Shown: positions 1-6,406, numbered from the stretch's first letter. The stretch is 6,706 nt of DNA from Legionella genomosp. 1 (GCA_945901145.1 CAMDJY010000088.1:1-6706), one strand, 5' to 3'. Notes: generated by a model not told the origin, from the letters alone. Numbers and translations: made by a program.

Positions 1-56
1 TTTAAGGCTTGATTGATGGCTTTTTGGAGTGCTAATAGCGAGTATTCTTTAATCAT
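1..56 (-). CDS. ubiJ: Probable UbiJ (ubiquinone biosynthesis accessory factor), N-terminal fragment
   Basis: This partial gene runs off the left edge, and only 18 codons are visible, beginning MIKEYSLLALQKAINQAL. It starts with ATG at 56-54, 6 nt after the ubiE stop (TGA, 65-63). An earlier ATG at 61-59 is followed almost at once by a stop, so 56 is the usable start. The call rests mainly on context: in gammaproteobacteria ubiE is usually followed by ubiJ (an SCP2-domain lipid-binding protein that helps assemble the late ubiquinone enzymes) and then the kinase-like ubiB. The helical, Leu/Ala-rich start fits the N-terminus of UbiJ-like proteins, but the fragment is too short to prove it. The close spacing implies co-transcription with ubiE. 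Confidence 0.5.
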   Translation of the reverse strand, partial: MIKEYSLLALQKAINQAL

Positions 57-62
57 ATCATC

Positions 63-815
63 TCAGTATTTATAAGCGATGTGGAGAGCAACAATGCCGC
101 CAGTTAAATTATGATAATGACATTGCTCAAATCCTGCTTGTTCAATCATCATTTTTAATTCCTCTTGTGGCGGATGCATGCGGATTGATTCTGCGAGATA
201 TTGATAGCTTTCTGCATCCTTGGCAAACCATTGTCCGAGTTTAGGCAGAATATGAAATGAATAGGTATCATACAGGGGTTTTAACAATGGCAGTATCGGG
301 GTAGAAAATTCAAGAATCATGAGTTTGCCGCCAGGCTTACAGACACGGTACATTGAGTTTAACGCTTGATTTTTATCAGTGACATTACGCAGTCCAAAAG
401 CCATGGTAATACAATGAAAACTATTATCTGCAAAAGGCAAGCATTCTGCGTTGGCTTGAACATAGTCTAAATGCTCGCATAATCCTTCATCTAATAAACG
501 ATCGCGTCCGACCGCAAGCATCGCCGCATTAATATCAGCAAGCACCACGCGACCGGTGGGTTGTACTTTTTTGTAAAGCAGTCGCGTTAAGTCGCCGCTG
601 CCTCCAGCAAGGTCAAGAACTTGTTGTCCGGGGCGCACTTGGCTTAAGTTGATAGTAAAATGTTTCCAAAGTCGATGGATGCCTAAAGACATGAGGTCGT
701 TCATGAAATCATAATTTTGAGCAACAGACTGAAATACCGCCTGGACTTTTTTTTCTTTTTCATCCCAATCAACAGATTGAAAGCCAAAATGTGTTTTTTT
801 CTCAGGTTCGGTCAT
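63..815 (-). CDS. ubiE: UbiE, demethylmenaquinone / 2-polyprenyl-methoxy-benzoquinol C-methyltransferase
   Basis: This SAM-dependent C-methyltransferase acts in ubiquinone synthesis and, where present, menaquinone synthesis; it is cytosolic or loosely membrane-associated. The 250 residues match the usual family length (about 251 in E. coli). Visible features are the N-terminal block around residues 27-45 ([19 protein letters not shown]), the SAM-binding glycine motif [11 protein letters not shown] at 66-76, the acidic end of the next strand (ADI, about 93-95), the family signature FGLRNVTD at 140-147, and the C-terminal block with LTGGIVALH near 238-246. The frame is intact. The start is ATG at 815-813, with no clear Shine-Dalgarno upstream. 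It follows thiG after 72 bp and is followed 6 nt later by probable ubiJ, so it heads a ubiquinone unit and may have its own promoter in the spacer. Confidence 0.96.
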   Translation of the reverse strand: MTEPEKKTHFGFQSVDWDEKEKKVQAVFQSVAQNYDFMNDLMSLGIHRLWKHFTINLSQVRPGQQVLDLAGGSGDLTRLLYKKVQPTGRVVLADINAAMLAVGRDRLLDEGLCEHLDYVQANAECLPFADNSFHCITMAFGLRNVTDKNQALNSMYRVCKPGGKLMILEFSTPILPLLKPLYDTYSFHILPKLGQWFAKDAESYQYLAESIRMHPPQEELKMMIEQAGFEQCHYHNLTGGIVALHIAYKY

Positions 816-839
816 ATCAGTGGATGTTTAAATCGCTCT

Positions 840-873
840 TCAGAATCATAAAAGCTATGTTAACTGATTCTGA
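840..873. repeat. Inverted repeat in the thiG-ubiE spacer
   Basis: The 72-bp spacer 816-887 holds a perfect 9-bp inverted repeat, TCAGAATCA (840-848) and TGATTCTGA (865-873), around a 16-nt loop. On the minus strand it lies just after the thiG stop and could fold in RNA, but only three of nine pairs are G-C and no U-run follows, so it is not a canonical intrinsic terminator. A TATGAT box (minus strand, 850-845) inside it could serve as a -10 for ubiE, although the matching -35 position (TCAGAA) is poor. It may be a weak attenuator, an operator or chance. Confidence 0.4.
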
Positions 874-887
874 GTGATTTGTAATTA

Positions 888-1676
888 TCAATGCGACTTT
901 TCAAAATGCCAAAATGGAGTATCAATCAATGGGGTACTGGGGTGTGCTACATTTCTTTCAGGCATCATGCCTGCTTTAAAAGCTTCATGTCCAGCAATCA
1001 CCGCATGACGAAATGCTGTTGCCATATTGACGGGTTGATTGGCTAACGAAACTGCTGTATTCAATAGTACGGCATCAAAGCCTAACTCCATCACTTGCAC
1101 CGCATGTGAAGGCTTGCCAATTCCCGCGTCAACAATTAAGGTAATATCCGGAAAGCGATGCCTTAGCGTTTCTAACGCGTAAGGATTCATCACTCCTTTC
1201 CCTGAACCAATGGGTGCTGCCCAAGGCATGAGTATTTTGCAGCCGATATCAACTAATTTTTGACATAAAACCAAATCGTCCGTGCAATACGGAAACACTT
1301 CAAATCCTTGGTTAATTAAAATTTTTGCAGCTTTGGGTAATTCAAAGAGATCAGGTTGTAAATTATAGTCATCACCAATCACTTCTAATTTTATCCAAGA
1401 AGTTTCAAAGAGTTCTCTGGTCATTTCAGCTGTGCTAACAGCAGTTTTTGCATCGCGACAACCGGCTGTATTGGGCAAAAGATGACAGCCTAAATTTTTT
1501 ACAGCTCGCCAAAATGACTCTCCTCCCGTACCTTGTGGGGCTTGGCGCTTGATAGATAATGTAATCACATCCGCTCCAGATGCGCGAACAGCACCTTCCA
1601 TGCTTTCGAGAGAGGGATAAGATGCGGTCCCTAAAAATAAGCGACTACTTAATGTTTTTCCTGCCACATGCCACAT
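888..1676 (-). CDS. thiG: ThiG, thiazole synthase
   Basis: ThiG condenses 1-deoxy-D-xylulose 5-phosphate, dehydroglycine from ThiO and sulfur from ThiS thiocarboxylate into the thiazole phosphate (carboxylate form) of thiamine, in the cytosol. The 262-residue protein is full length and a TIM-barrel type. It opens with the typical [18 protein letters not shown]. Lys96 in WIKLEVIGD fits the lysine that forms the imine with deoxyxylulose phosphate (Lys96 in B. subtilis ThiG). Phosphate-binding loops are visible as PIGSGKG (165-171), DAGIGKPS (183-190) and LLNTAVS (204-210). The ATG at 1676-1674 lies 3 nt after the thiS stop and is preceded by a near-perfect Shine-Dalgarno inside the end of thiS, so translation is closely coupled. 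It is the last thi gene before the ubiE spacer. Confidence 0.97.
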   Translation of the reverse strand: MWHVAGKTLSSRLFLGTASYPSLESMEGAVRASGADVITLSIKRQAPQGTGGESFWRAVKNLGCHLLPNTAGCRDAKTAVSTAEMTRELFETSWIKLEVIGDDYNLQPDLFELPKAAKILINQGFEVFPYCTDDLVLCQKLVDIGCKILMPWAAPIGSGKGVMNPYALETLRHRFPDITLIVDAGIGKPSHAVQVMELGFDAVLLNTAVSLANQPVNMATAFRHAVIAGHEAFKAGMMPERNVAHPSTPLIDTPFWHFEKSH

Positions 1677-1679
1677 GGA

Positions 1680-1889
1680 TTAACCTCCCTGCATGGGTAT
1701 TATAATATCCACACAATCACCAGGATGAAGTGTGGTCTTTTTATAGTTTCCACGTGGAATGAGTTGATTGTTAATGGCAACAGCAAAAAAAACATCATCG
1801 TTGTAATTTTTGTTTAATAATAAATCATGTAGCGATTGTGTTGGTTCAGCTTGATAAGCTTGATTATTAAAATAGATGGATATCATCAT
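1680..1889 (-). CDS. thiS: ThiS, sulfur carrier protein
   Basis: ThiS is a ubiquitin-like carrier whose C-terminal glycine is adenylated by ThiF, converted to a thiocarboxylate and used by ThiG as the sulfur source for the thiazole. The 69-residue product has the usual length and ends in the required Gly-Gly (MQGG). The hydrophobic strand VDIIIPMQGG and the ATTLHPGDxV-like segment TTLHPGDCVDI are typical of ThiS/MoaD beta-grasp proteins. Two adjacent ATG codons are possible starts (1889 and 1886). The first overlaps the thiO stop as ATGA, and GGGAG lies 5 nt before it, or 8 nt before the second. The 4-nt overlap points to translational coupling with thiO. Confidence 0.95.
   Translation of the reverse strand: MMISIYFNNQAYQAEPTQSLHDLLLNKNYNDDVFFAVAINNQLIPRGNYKKTTLHPGDCVDIIIPMQGG
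1683..1689 (-). promoter_or_regulatory. Strong Shine-Dalgarno for thiG, embedded in the thiS C-terminal codons
   Basis: The minus strand reads GGGAGGT, 7 nt before the thiG ATG. The same bases are part of CAG GGA GGT, encoding the end of ThiS, so the two functional glycine codons of ThiS also form the thiG ribosome binding site. Confidence 0.85.
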
Positions 1890-2944
1890 TTAGTCTCCCA
1901 AATTTCTGGATAATGTTGTTGATTAGTGTTCAGGCAACGGACGATTTCTTCAGCGAGTACTGGTGCAATTAAATAACCATGACGATAAAGACCATTCACG
2001 GCAATAAGACCTTCACTGAATTGGATGCGAGGCAAATGATTTGATAAAGTAGGACGACAATGTGTAACAGTTTTTAAGATACGAGCTTCCGCAAAACCTG
2101 CATGCACATAGTAAACAGCAGTTAATAACTCTAAAGTACTACGGACTGAGATAGGACTAAAATCTTCTGCTTCAATTTCACTTGCACCAACAAGATAATG
2201 ATTCCCAGGTCTTGGAACTAAATACAAACTATAACGTGGATGTAAAAGTCTAATTGGGCGTTGTAATACAACATCAGGCGCATGCAACCAGATTAACTCT
2301 CCTCGCAAAGCACGTAAATCACCAAACACTTCGCGTGCACCTAAACCTCGGCAATCAAAAACCATATCAAAGTCATATGACTTATCATCGGTAATAACTT
2401 TTCTTGGTTTAAGTAATAGGTTATCTGTATTCGTAAGATGGTTTACGCCTTGAGTTTCTAGGTAGATTTGAAGTGCCGATAAAATTGGTTGAGAATATAT
2501 TTGTGCTTCGTCAGCAAAGTAATAAGCTTGTTGGAATTTCGCAAGCTCTGGTTCTAGTTGTAGCAACTTATCTTGAGATAAAAGTTGGTAACAAGAAGTA
2601 TCTTGATCCAATTGTGCTAAAACACGCTGATTAAAAGAATGCCACTCGGCTTGGTCACTTGGATGATAGAGAACAATTGTACCCAATTTTTTTAAAAAAA
2701 TTTCATCAGATAATTGTTTTACAATCTGCGGCCAATATGTGCTGATAGAAGCTTGCCCCAAGCGAGAAATCAATTGATCTGCTTTATCTAATTCGGAAAA
2801 AGGTGTTAGCAACCCTGCTGCCGCATGACTACAATTTGTACTACCGTCAGAGCGATCAAAGAGAGTCACTTGCCAGCCGGCATTATGCAATGCCAAGGCA
2901 AGTAATCGTCCCATAATCCCCATACCCACAATACCTGCTTGCAT
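1886..2944 (-). CDS. thiO: ThiO, FAD-dependent glycine oxidase
   Basis: ThiO oxidises glycine to iminoglycine (dehydroglycine) with oxygen, feeding ThiG; it replaces the oxygen-sensitive tyrosine lyase ThiH, which suggests an aerobic lifestyle. The 352 residues show a D-amino-acid-oxidase fold: an N-terminal Rossmann FAD motif with GMGIMG at 7-12, an acidic residue at the end of strand two (Asp30), a further segment DMVFDCRGLGA (193-203) where the family contacts FAD, a substrate-domain segment LYLVPRPGNHYLVGASE (240-256), and the C-terminal block GLYRHGYLIAPVLAE (318-332), in which Arg321 fits a family substrate-binding arginine. The start is ATG at 2944: the frame stays open for 14 codons upstream, to a TAA, but has no other start codon. 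The Shine-Dalgarno is weak. Its stop overlaps the thiS start by 4 nt. Confidence 0.93.
   Translation of the reverse strand: MQAGIVGMGIMGRLLALALHNAGWQVTLFDRSDGSTNCSHAAAGLLTPFSELDKADQLISRLGQASISTYWPQIVKQLSDEIFLKKLGTIVLYHPSDQAEWHSFNQRVLAQLDQDTSCYQLLSQDKLLQLEPELAKFQQAYYFADEAQIYSQPILSALQIYLETQGVNHLTNTDNLLLKPRKVITDDKSYDFDMVFDCRGLGAREVFGDLRALRGELIWLHAPDVVLQRPIRLLHPRYSLYLVPRPGNHYLVGASEIEAEDFSPISVRSTLELLTAVYYVHAGFAEARILKTVTHCRPTLSNHLPRIQFSEGLIAVNGLYRHGYLIAPVLAEEIVRCLNTNQQHYPEIWETK
1894..1899 (-). promoter_or_regulatory. Shine-Dalgarno for thiS inside the end of thiO
   Basis: The minus strand reads GGGAGA, then CTAA before the first thiS ATG (1889). It sits within the last codons of thiO, next to the ATGA stop-start overlap, which supports coupled translation. 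Confidence 0.7.
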
Positions 2945-3031
2945 GCCTAATTCTCGATAAACTCTGCCAGTTAGTTCACGCCATTTAGCTTACCTGAAGC
3001 CATTATCTTCATCATCTAAAATAAATCCCCA
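2945..3031. other. Spacer between thiM-thiE and thiO, in phase with both
   Basis: This 87-bp gap is exactly 29 codons, so the thiM-thiE stop (TAG) and the thiO ATG are in the same frame. Read through, that frame contains a single further stop (TAA), followed by 15 open codons (AKWRELTGRVYRELG) leading into ThiO. No start codon occurs in those 15 codons. No terminator hairpin, promoter or riboswitch could be recognised. It may be the decayed remainder of coding sequence or ordinary spacer. Confidence 0.5.
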
Positions 3032-4846
3032 CTAAGAGTTAAGCTGATTACTCTGATTTGAAAAATTTTGACTTGAGGTAGAACTAGCTGCAGGAGAAGA
3101 GTTAAAAAAATAACTTTCTGTAAGTATTTTTGGTTGTTTCTTAGGTAATTGTTCAGAACACACATCTTCGTTAGAAGAAGTTTTTTCAGACTTTTGTTGT
3201 TTATGATGAACGATATTGTTTAACGCTTTAGCTGCTTCTCTAGGAGATACCGCTCCCATAATAGCACCAATTACAGAAACGCCATCTGCTTTGGCTTCAA
3301 TCAGTTGAGAAGCATTTTCAAGTTTTACGCCACCAATGACAATAATTGGTTTATGAGCAATTATTTTTCTTATTTCAATGAACCCTTCTAAGCCAATAAC
3401 TGGATCCGCATCGATTTTTGATGATGTTGGGTAAACTGGTCCTACGGCGTAATAATCGGCATCTTCAATATCACCAATCCTTGCATTATCTGGATTAGTA
3501 ATAGAAAGACCGATAATCTTATTTTTACCAAGCTCTTGTCGAGCGTAGAAAACTGGCATGTCATCTTGACCAAGATGAACACCGTTAGCACCGGTTAATT
3601 TAGCAATATCCACAAAATCATTAATTATAAACGGTACACCAATTGGTTTAAGATATTCAATAAAACGATGACAAGCTTCAATAATATATTTTTTGGGTGC
3701 TGTTTTAGCACGTAACAATACACAAGTAGCCGCTTTGTCGCCATCAACAGCTTCTTGAATAAGAGCAAACATTCTATTGATCACTGCGCGATTACGTGCC
3801 TCTTTACTTTGTATTAAATCATAATTAGGTATTAAATTTTTTGCTGTATAATCCCAATCCAGAACAAGCTGAACAGCATAGTAATCACTAATTTTTGATC
3901 TATTAATATCTAAAGACGTTAAGACAGCTGTCTCCTGCGCGTGGTTATGAATTAATTGCGAGCCAACAGATATCACCTCAAACCTATTTTCTGTAAGGTT
4001 TTTAACCAGCCTATAATTTAGTTCTGACATGCTGCTTAAATTATCTAATAGTTTGGGCAAGAAACTACCAGGTCCTGTTGTATTGTGCATGCCTTCTTCA
4101 CTTGCTACCGCAAAAGTAATCATGGCATCACAAGCTGCATAAGAAAAAATTTCTCTTAAAATTTCTGGTGAACTTGATTCATTTTTTGCTTCAAATTCAT
4201 GTTTTGCTGCCGCGATAAAACTACCAATTACGCTAGTAATAGCACATCCCATACCAGTCACTTTTGTTAAAAATGTTTTTTCTGGTTTTTCGATAGAGAC
4301 AACTTGATCTCCATTCACGATAAGATCGACTCGTCCACTGACAACAACCAAGCAAGAATATTGTTTTGAAATTAAACGAGCGGCATCTTCAGCAGATTGA
4401 CTTTCAGCTGTACTTTCAACACCTTTCGTCACAACGGTATTATCAAGTAATGCCATAATTTCAGATGCATTACCACGAACAACAGAAACACCTCTTTTTA
4501 AAATTTCTAAAGCAGTTTCAGTACGCAAGCGCGAAGCACCTGCACCGACAGGATCTAAGACAATAGGAATTCCTTTGTTTATTGCTAACTCCTGAGCTAT
4601 CTGAAAGGATTTTATCCAGTTTTTATCTAACGTACCGATATTTAATACCAAAGCTTTGGAATGGGGAATATTTAGAATATCATCTAACTCTTGCTCAGCA
4701 TGAGCCATTAAAGGTGCAGCACCGACTGCTAAAAGTATATTCGCAATATTTTGCATTGAAACTAAATTAGTAACATTATGAACCAAAGGTGCAAGTTTTT
4801 TTAAATTAGCAAATCTATCAAAAATTTCTTTATGATCATAACGCAT
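3032..4846 (-). CDS. thiM-thiE: Bifunctional ThiM-ThiE: hydroxyethylthiazole kinase fused to thiamine phosphate synthase
   Basis: Two thiamine enzymes are fused in 604 residues. The N-terminal part (about 10-275) is ThiM, which phosphorylates salvaged hydroxyethylthiazole: PLVHNVTN (20-27), NIGTL (69-73), VLDPVGAGA (96-104), VRGNASEI (123-130) and LTKVTGMGC (193-201), with Cys201 at the catalytic position. After a linker, residues about 318-548 are ThiE, which joins thiazole phosphate to HMP-PP: IINDFVDIA (407-415) with Asp410, GVHLGQDD with Asp429, GLSIT with Ser448, and GPVYPTSSKID (469-479) with Thr474 and Lys477. Arg379 and Lys381 of the pyrophosphate strand are kept, but the Gln normally just before is Leu377. 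Residues 549-604 form a Ser/Asn/Gln-rich tail. ATG at 4846 is chosen because AGGAGA lies 7 nt upstream; a TTG at 4882 would add 12 unlikely residues. It lies 62 bp after thiF. Confidence 0.93.
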   Translation of the reverse strand: MRYDHKEIFDRFANLKKLAPLVHNVTNLVSMQNIANILLAVGAAPLMAHAEQELDDILNIPHSKALVLNIGTLDKNWIKSFQIAQELAINKGIPIVLDPVGAGASRLRTETALEILKRGVSVVRGNASEIMALLDNTVVTKGVESTAESQSAEDAARLISKQYSCLVVVSGRVDLIVNGDQVVSIEKPEKTFLTKVTGMGCAITSVIGSFIAAAKHEFEAKNESSSPEILREIFSYAACDAMITFAVASEEGMHNTTGPGSFLPKLLDNLSSMSELNYRLVKNLTENRFEVISVGSQLIHNHAQETAVLTSLDINRSKISDYYAVQLVLDWDYTAKNLIPNYDLIQSKEARNRAVINRMFALIQEAVDGDKAATCVLLRAKTAPKKYIIEACHRFIEYLKPIGVPFIINDFVDIAKLTGANGVHLGQDDMPVFYARQELGKNKIIGLSITNPDNARIGDIEDADYYAVGPVYPTSSKIDADPVIGLEGFIEIRKIIAHKPIIVIGGVKLENASQLIEAKADGVSVIGAIMGAVSPREAAKALNNIVHHKQQKSEKTSSNEDVCSEQLPKKQPKILTESYFFNSSPAASSTSSQNFSNQSNQLNS

Positions 4847-4853
4847 AGTAGTG

Positions 4854-4859
4854 TCTCCT
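4854..4859 (-). promoter_or_regulatory. Shine-Dalgarno deciding the thiM-thiE start
   Basis: The minus strand reads AGGAGA, 7 nt before ATG at 4846-4844. This supports that ATG over the upstream in-frame TTG at 4882, which has no such site. The rest of the spacer 4847-4908 is AT-rich without a recognisable terminator. Confidence 0.75.
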
Positions 4860-4908
4860 AATCCATGGAAGTAGAACAACAAATATACTAAATTTTTCCG
4901 TTGAAATT

Positions 4909-6027
4909 CTAGGGTGCTCTCATACTGTTGTCAACGCACTCGGTTAAAATATTCTTTATGCCACCATCTAAATAGTTTATAGATTTAAATCCAGCCTCAA
5001 GAAGTATCTGCAATGCAGTCATACTTCTTTTTCCTGAGTAACAATACAAAATAGTCATTTTCTTTGAATCCAGTTCATGCAATCGATTCCCTAGAGTTGA
5101 AATAGGTATCAATTTTCCACCTATGTTGTGCGTATCATGCTCTTGATTCGTACGTACATCGATCAAATTAATATCGATATTTTTATCTAATAACTGATTC
5201 AAGTGTTCAAATGTTATAGCATATTTTTTTAAATCTCTATTGCTGGGACAATACTCTATAGGTGACTCTTCTAAAACCTGATGATGCACACACAGTCTAC
5301 AATCAGGGTTTTGTGCAAGCTGAATTTCTTTAAAATTTATTTTTAATAAGTCTACAATAAGCAAACGTTTTTCTAATGAATCACCTATTTTTAAAATCCA
5401 TTTAATAATTTCAGTCGCTTGAATGATGCCAAGTATGCCAGTCAACACACCTATCACGCCACCTTCACCACAATTAAGAACGCCATGATTGGGAGGCGCC
5501 TCTGGAAATAAGCAACGAAAGCAAGGGCCTTTTTTGCCATAGAAAATGGAACAATGCCCTTGAAACTGAGCAGCACTGGCATAAACATATGGTTTCTCAA
5601 GCCTAAAACAAACATCATGGATTAAATATCGGGTATAAAAATTATCAGTACAGTCAGCAATAATATCATATTGATTTATTAACGCCGTAACATTCTGATG
5701 GGTTAGTTTTTCGGGATATATATTGACTTGAATCAAAGGGTTAATCGCTAAAATTTGTTCTTTTGCCGCAAGTGCTTTTTGTGACCCTATGTGCGACATC
5801 CGATACAGGATTTGCCTGTGTAAATTACCCAATTCAATCACATCGTCATCGACGATACCCAATATGCCTACACCTCCTGCCGCCAAATACAGGAGTAGCG
5901 GTGAACCCAACCCCCCCAAGCCTATGCACAATACACGGGCAGATTTAAGCTTTTCTTGACCGAATAAACCAATGTCATCCAGTTTTATTTGTTGTGAATA
6001 ACGAATAAGTTCATCTGAAGTCAGCAT
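4909..6027 (-). CDS. thiF: ThiF-type ThiS adenylyltransferase with C-terminal rhodanese domain
   Basis: This is an E1-like enzyme of the ThiF/MoeB family that adenylates the C-terminal glycine of ThiS and, through its rhodanese domain, probably supplies persulfide sulfur for the thiocarboxylate. Numbered from ATG 6027 (372 residues): ATP-binding GLGGLGSP (36-43), GNLHRQ (67-72) with the family Asn and Arg, ADCTDNF (124-130), NCGEGGVIG with Cys186 near the ThiF/MoeB active cysteine, and zinc pairs CFRC (169/172) and CRLC (243/246). The rhodanese domain spans about 270-365, with LIDVRTNQEH and the loop YCYSGKRS, Cys329 being the likely persulfide cysteine. A MoeB/MoeZ role for MoaD cannot be excluded by sequence, but neighbouring thiS and thiG favour thiamine. 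A GTG at 6039 is an alternative start; ATG 6027 has a weak GTGAG site 7 nt upstream. Confidence 0.9.
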   Translation of the reverse strand: MLTSDELIRYSQQIKLDDIGLFGQEKLKSARVLCIGLGGLGSPLLLYLAAGGVGILGIVDDDVIELGNLHRQILYRMSHIGSQKALAAKEQILAINPLIQVNIYPEKLTHQNVTALINQYDIIADCTDNFYTRYLIHDVCFRLEKPYVYASAAQFQGHCSIFYGKKGPCFRCLFPEAPPNHGVLNCGEGGVIGVLTGILGIIQATEIIKWILKIGDSLEKRLLIVDLLKINFKEIQLAQNPDCRLCVHHQVLEESPIEYCPSNRDLKKYAITFEHLNQLLDKNIDINLIDVRTNQEHDTHNIGGKLIPISTLGNRLHELDSKKMTILYCYSGKRSMTALQILLEAGFKSINYLDGGIKNILTECVDNSMRAP

Positions 6028-6041
6028 GGGCGTGCTCACTG

Positions 6042-6122
6042 ATTATATCTAAGATCATAACTAACAAGACCAAGTCAAATTCATATTAAACCCATTATAA
6101 TATATATGATCCAAACTTAAAC
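6042..6122 (-). promoter_or_regulatory. AT-rich leader with candidate thi operon promoters
   Basis: Upstream of thiF the minus strand contains two exact TATAAT boxes, at 6099-6094 and 6047-6042. The first has only a poor -35 about 16 nt upstream (TTTAAG, 6121-6116) and would give a leader of about 60 nt. The second would start transcription near 6035, just downstream of the GTG candidate and before ATG 6027. Neither has a good -35. The leader shows none of the conserved THI-box segments, so regulation by a TPP riboswitch is not supported here. Confidence 0.35.
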
Positions 6123-6147
6123 CATTGCCACCGGAGTTTTGTCTAGG

Positions 6148-6399
6148 CTACTTCGAACTCTGATTTGGTTTTTTTAATGGCTGAGATGGGGTGGGTGGTG
6201 GCGTTGGCGTGATGATTTTGCCTTGGGGTTGCTCTACAGGCTGAGCTTTGCCGTAGACACTATCGTCCGGTACTTTCGGATCTTGCTCGATGATTTGTGG
6301 AGGATTGGCCGTGCTCGCAGGCGAATTATAGTAGTTAGTATAAGCTAAGTTTGCGCATGCACTGATAATGATTAATATGGGAAATAGCTGTGTTTTCAT
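6148..6399 (-). CDS. Small proline-rich putative lipoprotein, unknown function
   Basis: No known family is recognised. The 83-residue product starts MKTQLFPILIIISAC: one lysine, a short hydrophobic core and a lipobox-like ISAC, with Cys15 as the predicted lipidation site, so signal peptidase II cleavage and an envelope location are likely. The remaining 69 residues hold 14 prolines, including TPTPPPTP near the C-terminus, and little predicted structure, ending KKPNQSSK; this looks like an extended periplasmic tether. The ATG at 6399 has a good Shine-Dalgarno (CGGAG) 7 nt upstream, which supports a real gene. It lies upstream of thiF in the same orientation, with 108-120 bp between. A link to thiamine is not implied, and a leader with its own promoters separates them. 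Confidence 0.72.
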   Translation of the reverse strand: MKTQLFPILIIISACANLAYTNYYNSPASTANPPQIIEQDPKVPDDSVYGKAQPVEQPQGKIITPTPPPTPSQPLKKPNQSSK

Positions 6400-6406
6400 G
6401 ATAAAA

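Noticed and set aside
2945..3031. Separate small gene in the thiE-thiO spacer (ATG codons near 3010-3000 give about 14 residues)
   Set aside because: Too short, no recognisable product, and no clear ribosome site.
3800..3900. ThiE-like domain as TenI (thiazole tautomerase) instead of ThiE
   Set aside because: It keeps the ThiE signatures HLGQDD, NDxVD and TSSKxD, with the metal and pyrophosphate ligands, so a TenI call is less likely despite the altered first strands.
4582..4770. Plus-strand reading frame of 62 codons
   Set aside because: It lies entirely antisense to well-conserved ThiM coding sequence, and no promoter or ribosome site supports it.
4847..4882. TTG start extending ThiM-ThiE by 12 residues
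   Set aside because: It has no ribosome site, and the AGGAGA site inside this stretch points to ATG 4846.
5763..5948. Plus-strand reading frame of 61 codons
   Set aside because: It is antisense to the conserved ATP-binding part of ThiF and has a Pro/His-rich composition typical of a shadow frame.
6131..6162. Possible terminator after the lipoprotein gene
   Set aside because: Only a short GAGTT/AACTC pairing with a long loop and no U-run on the minus strand; too weak to call.
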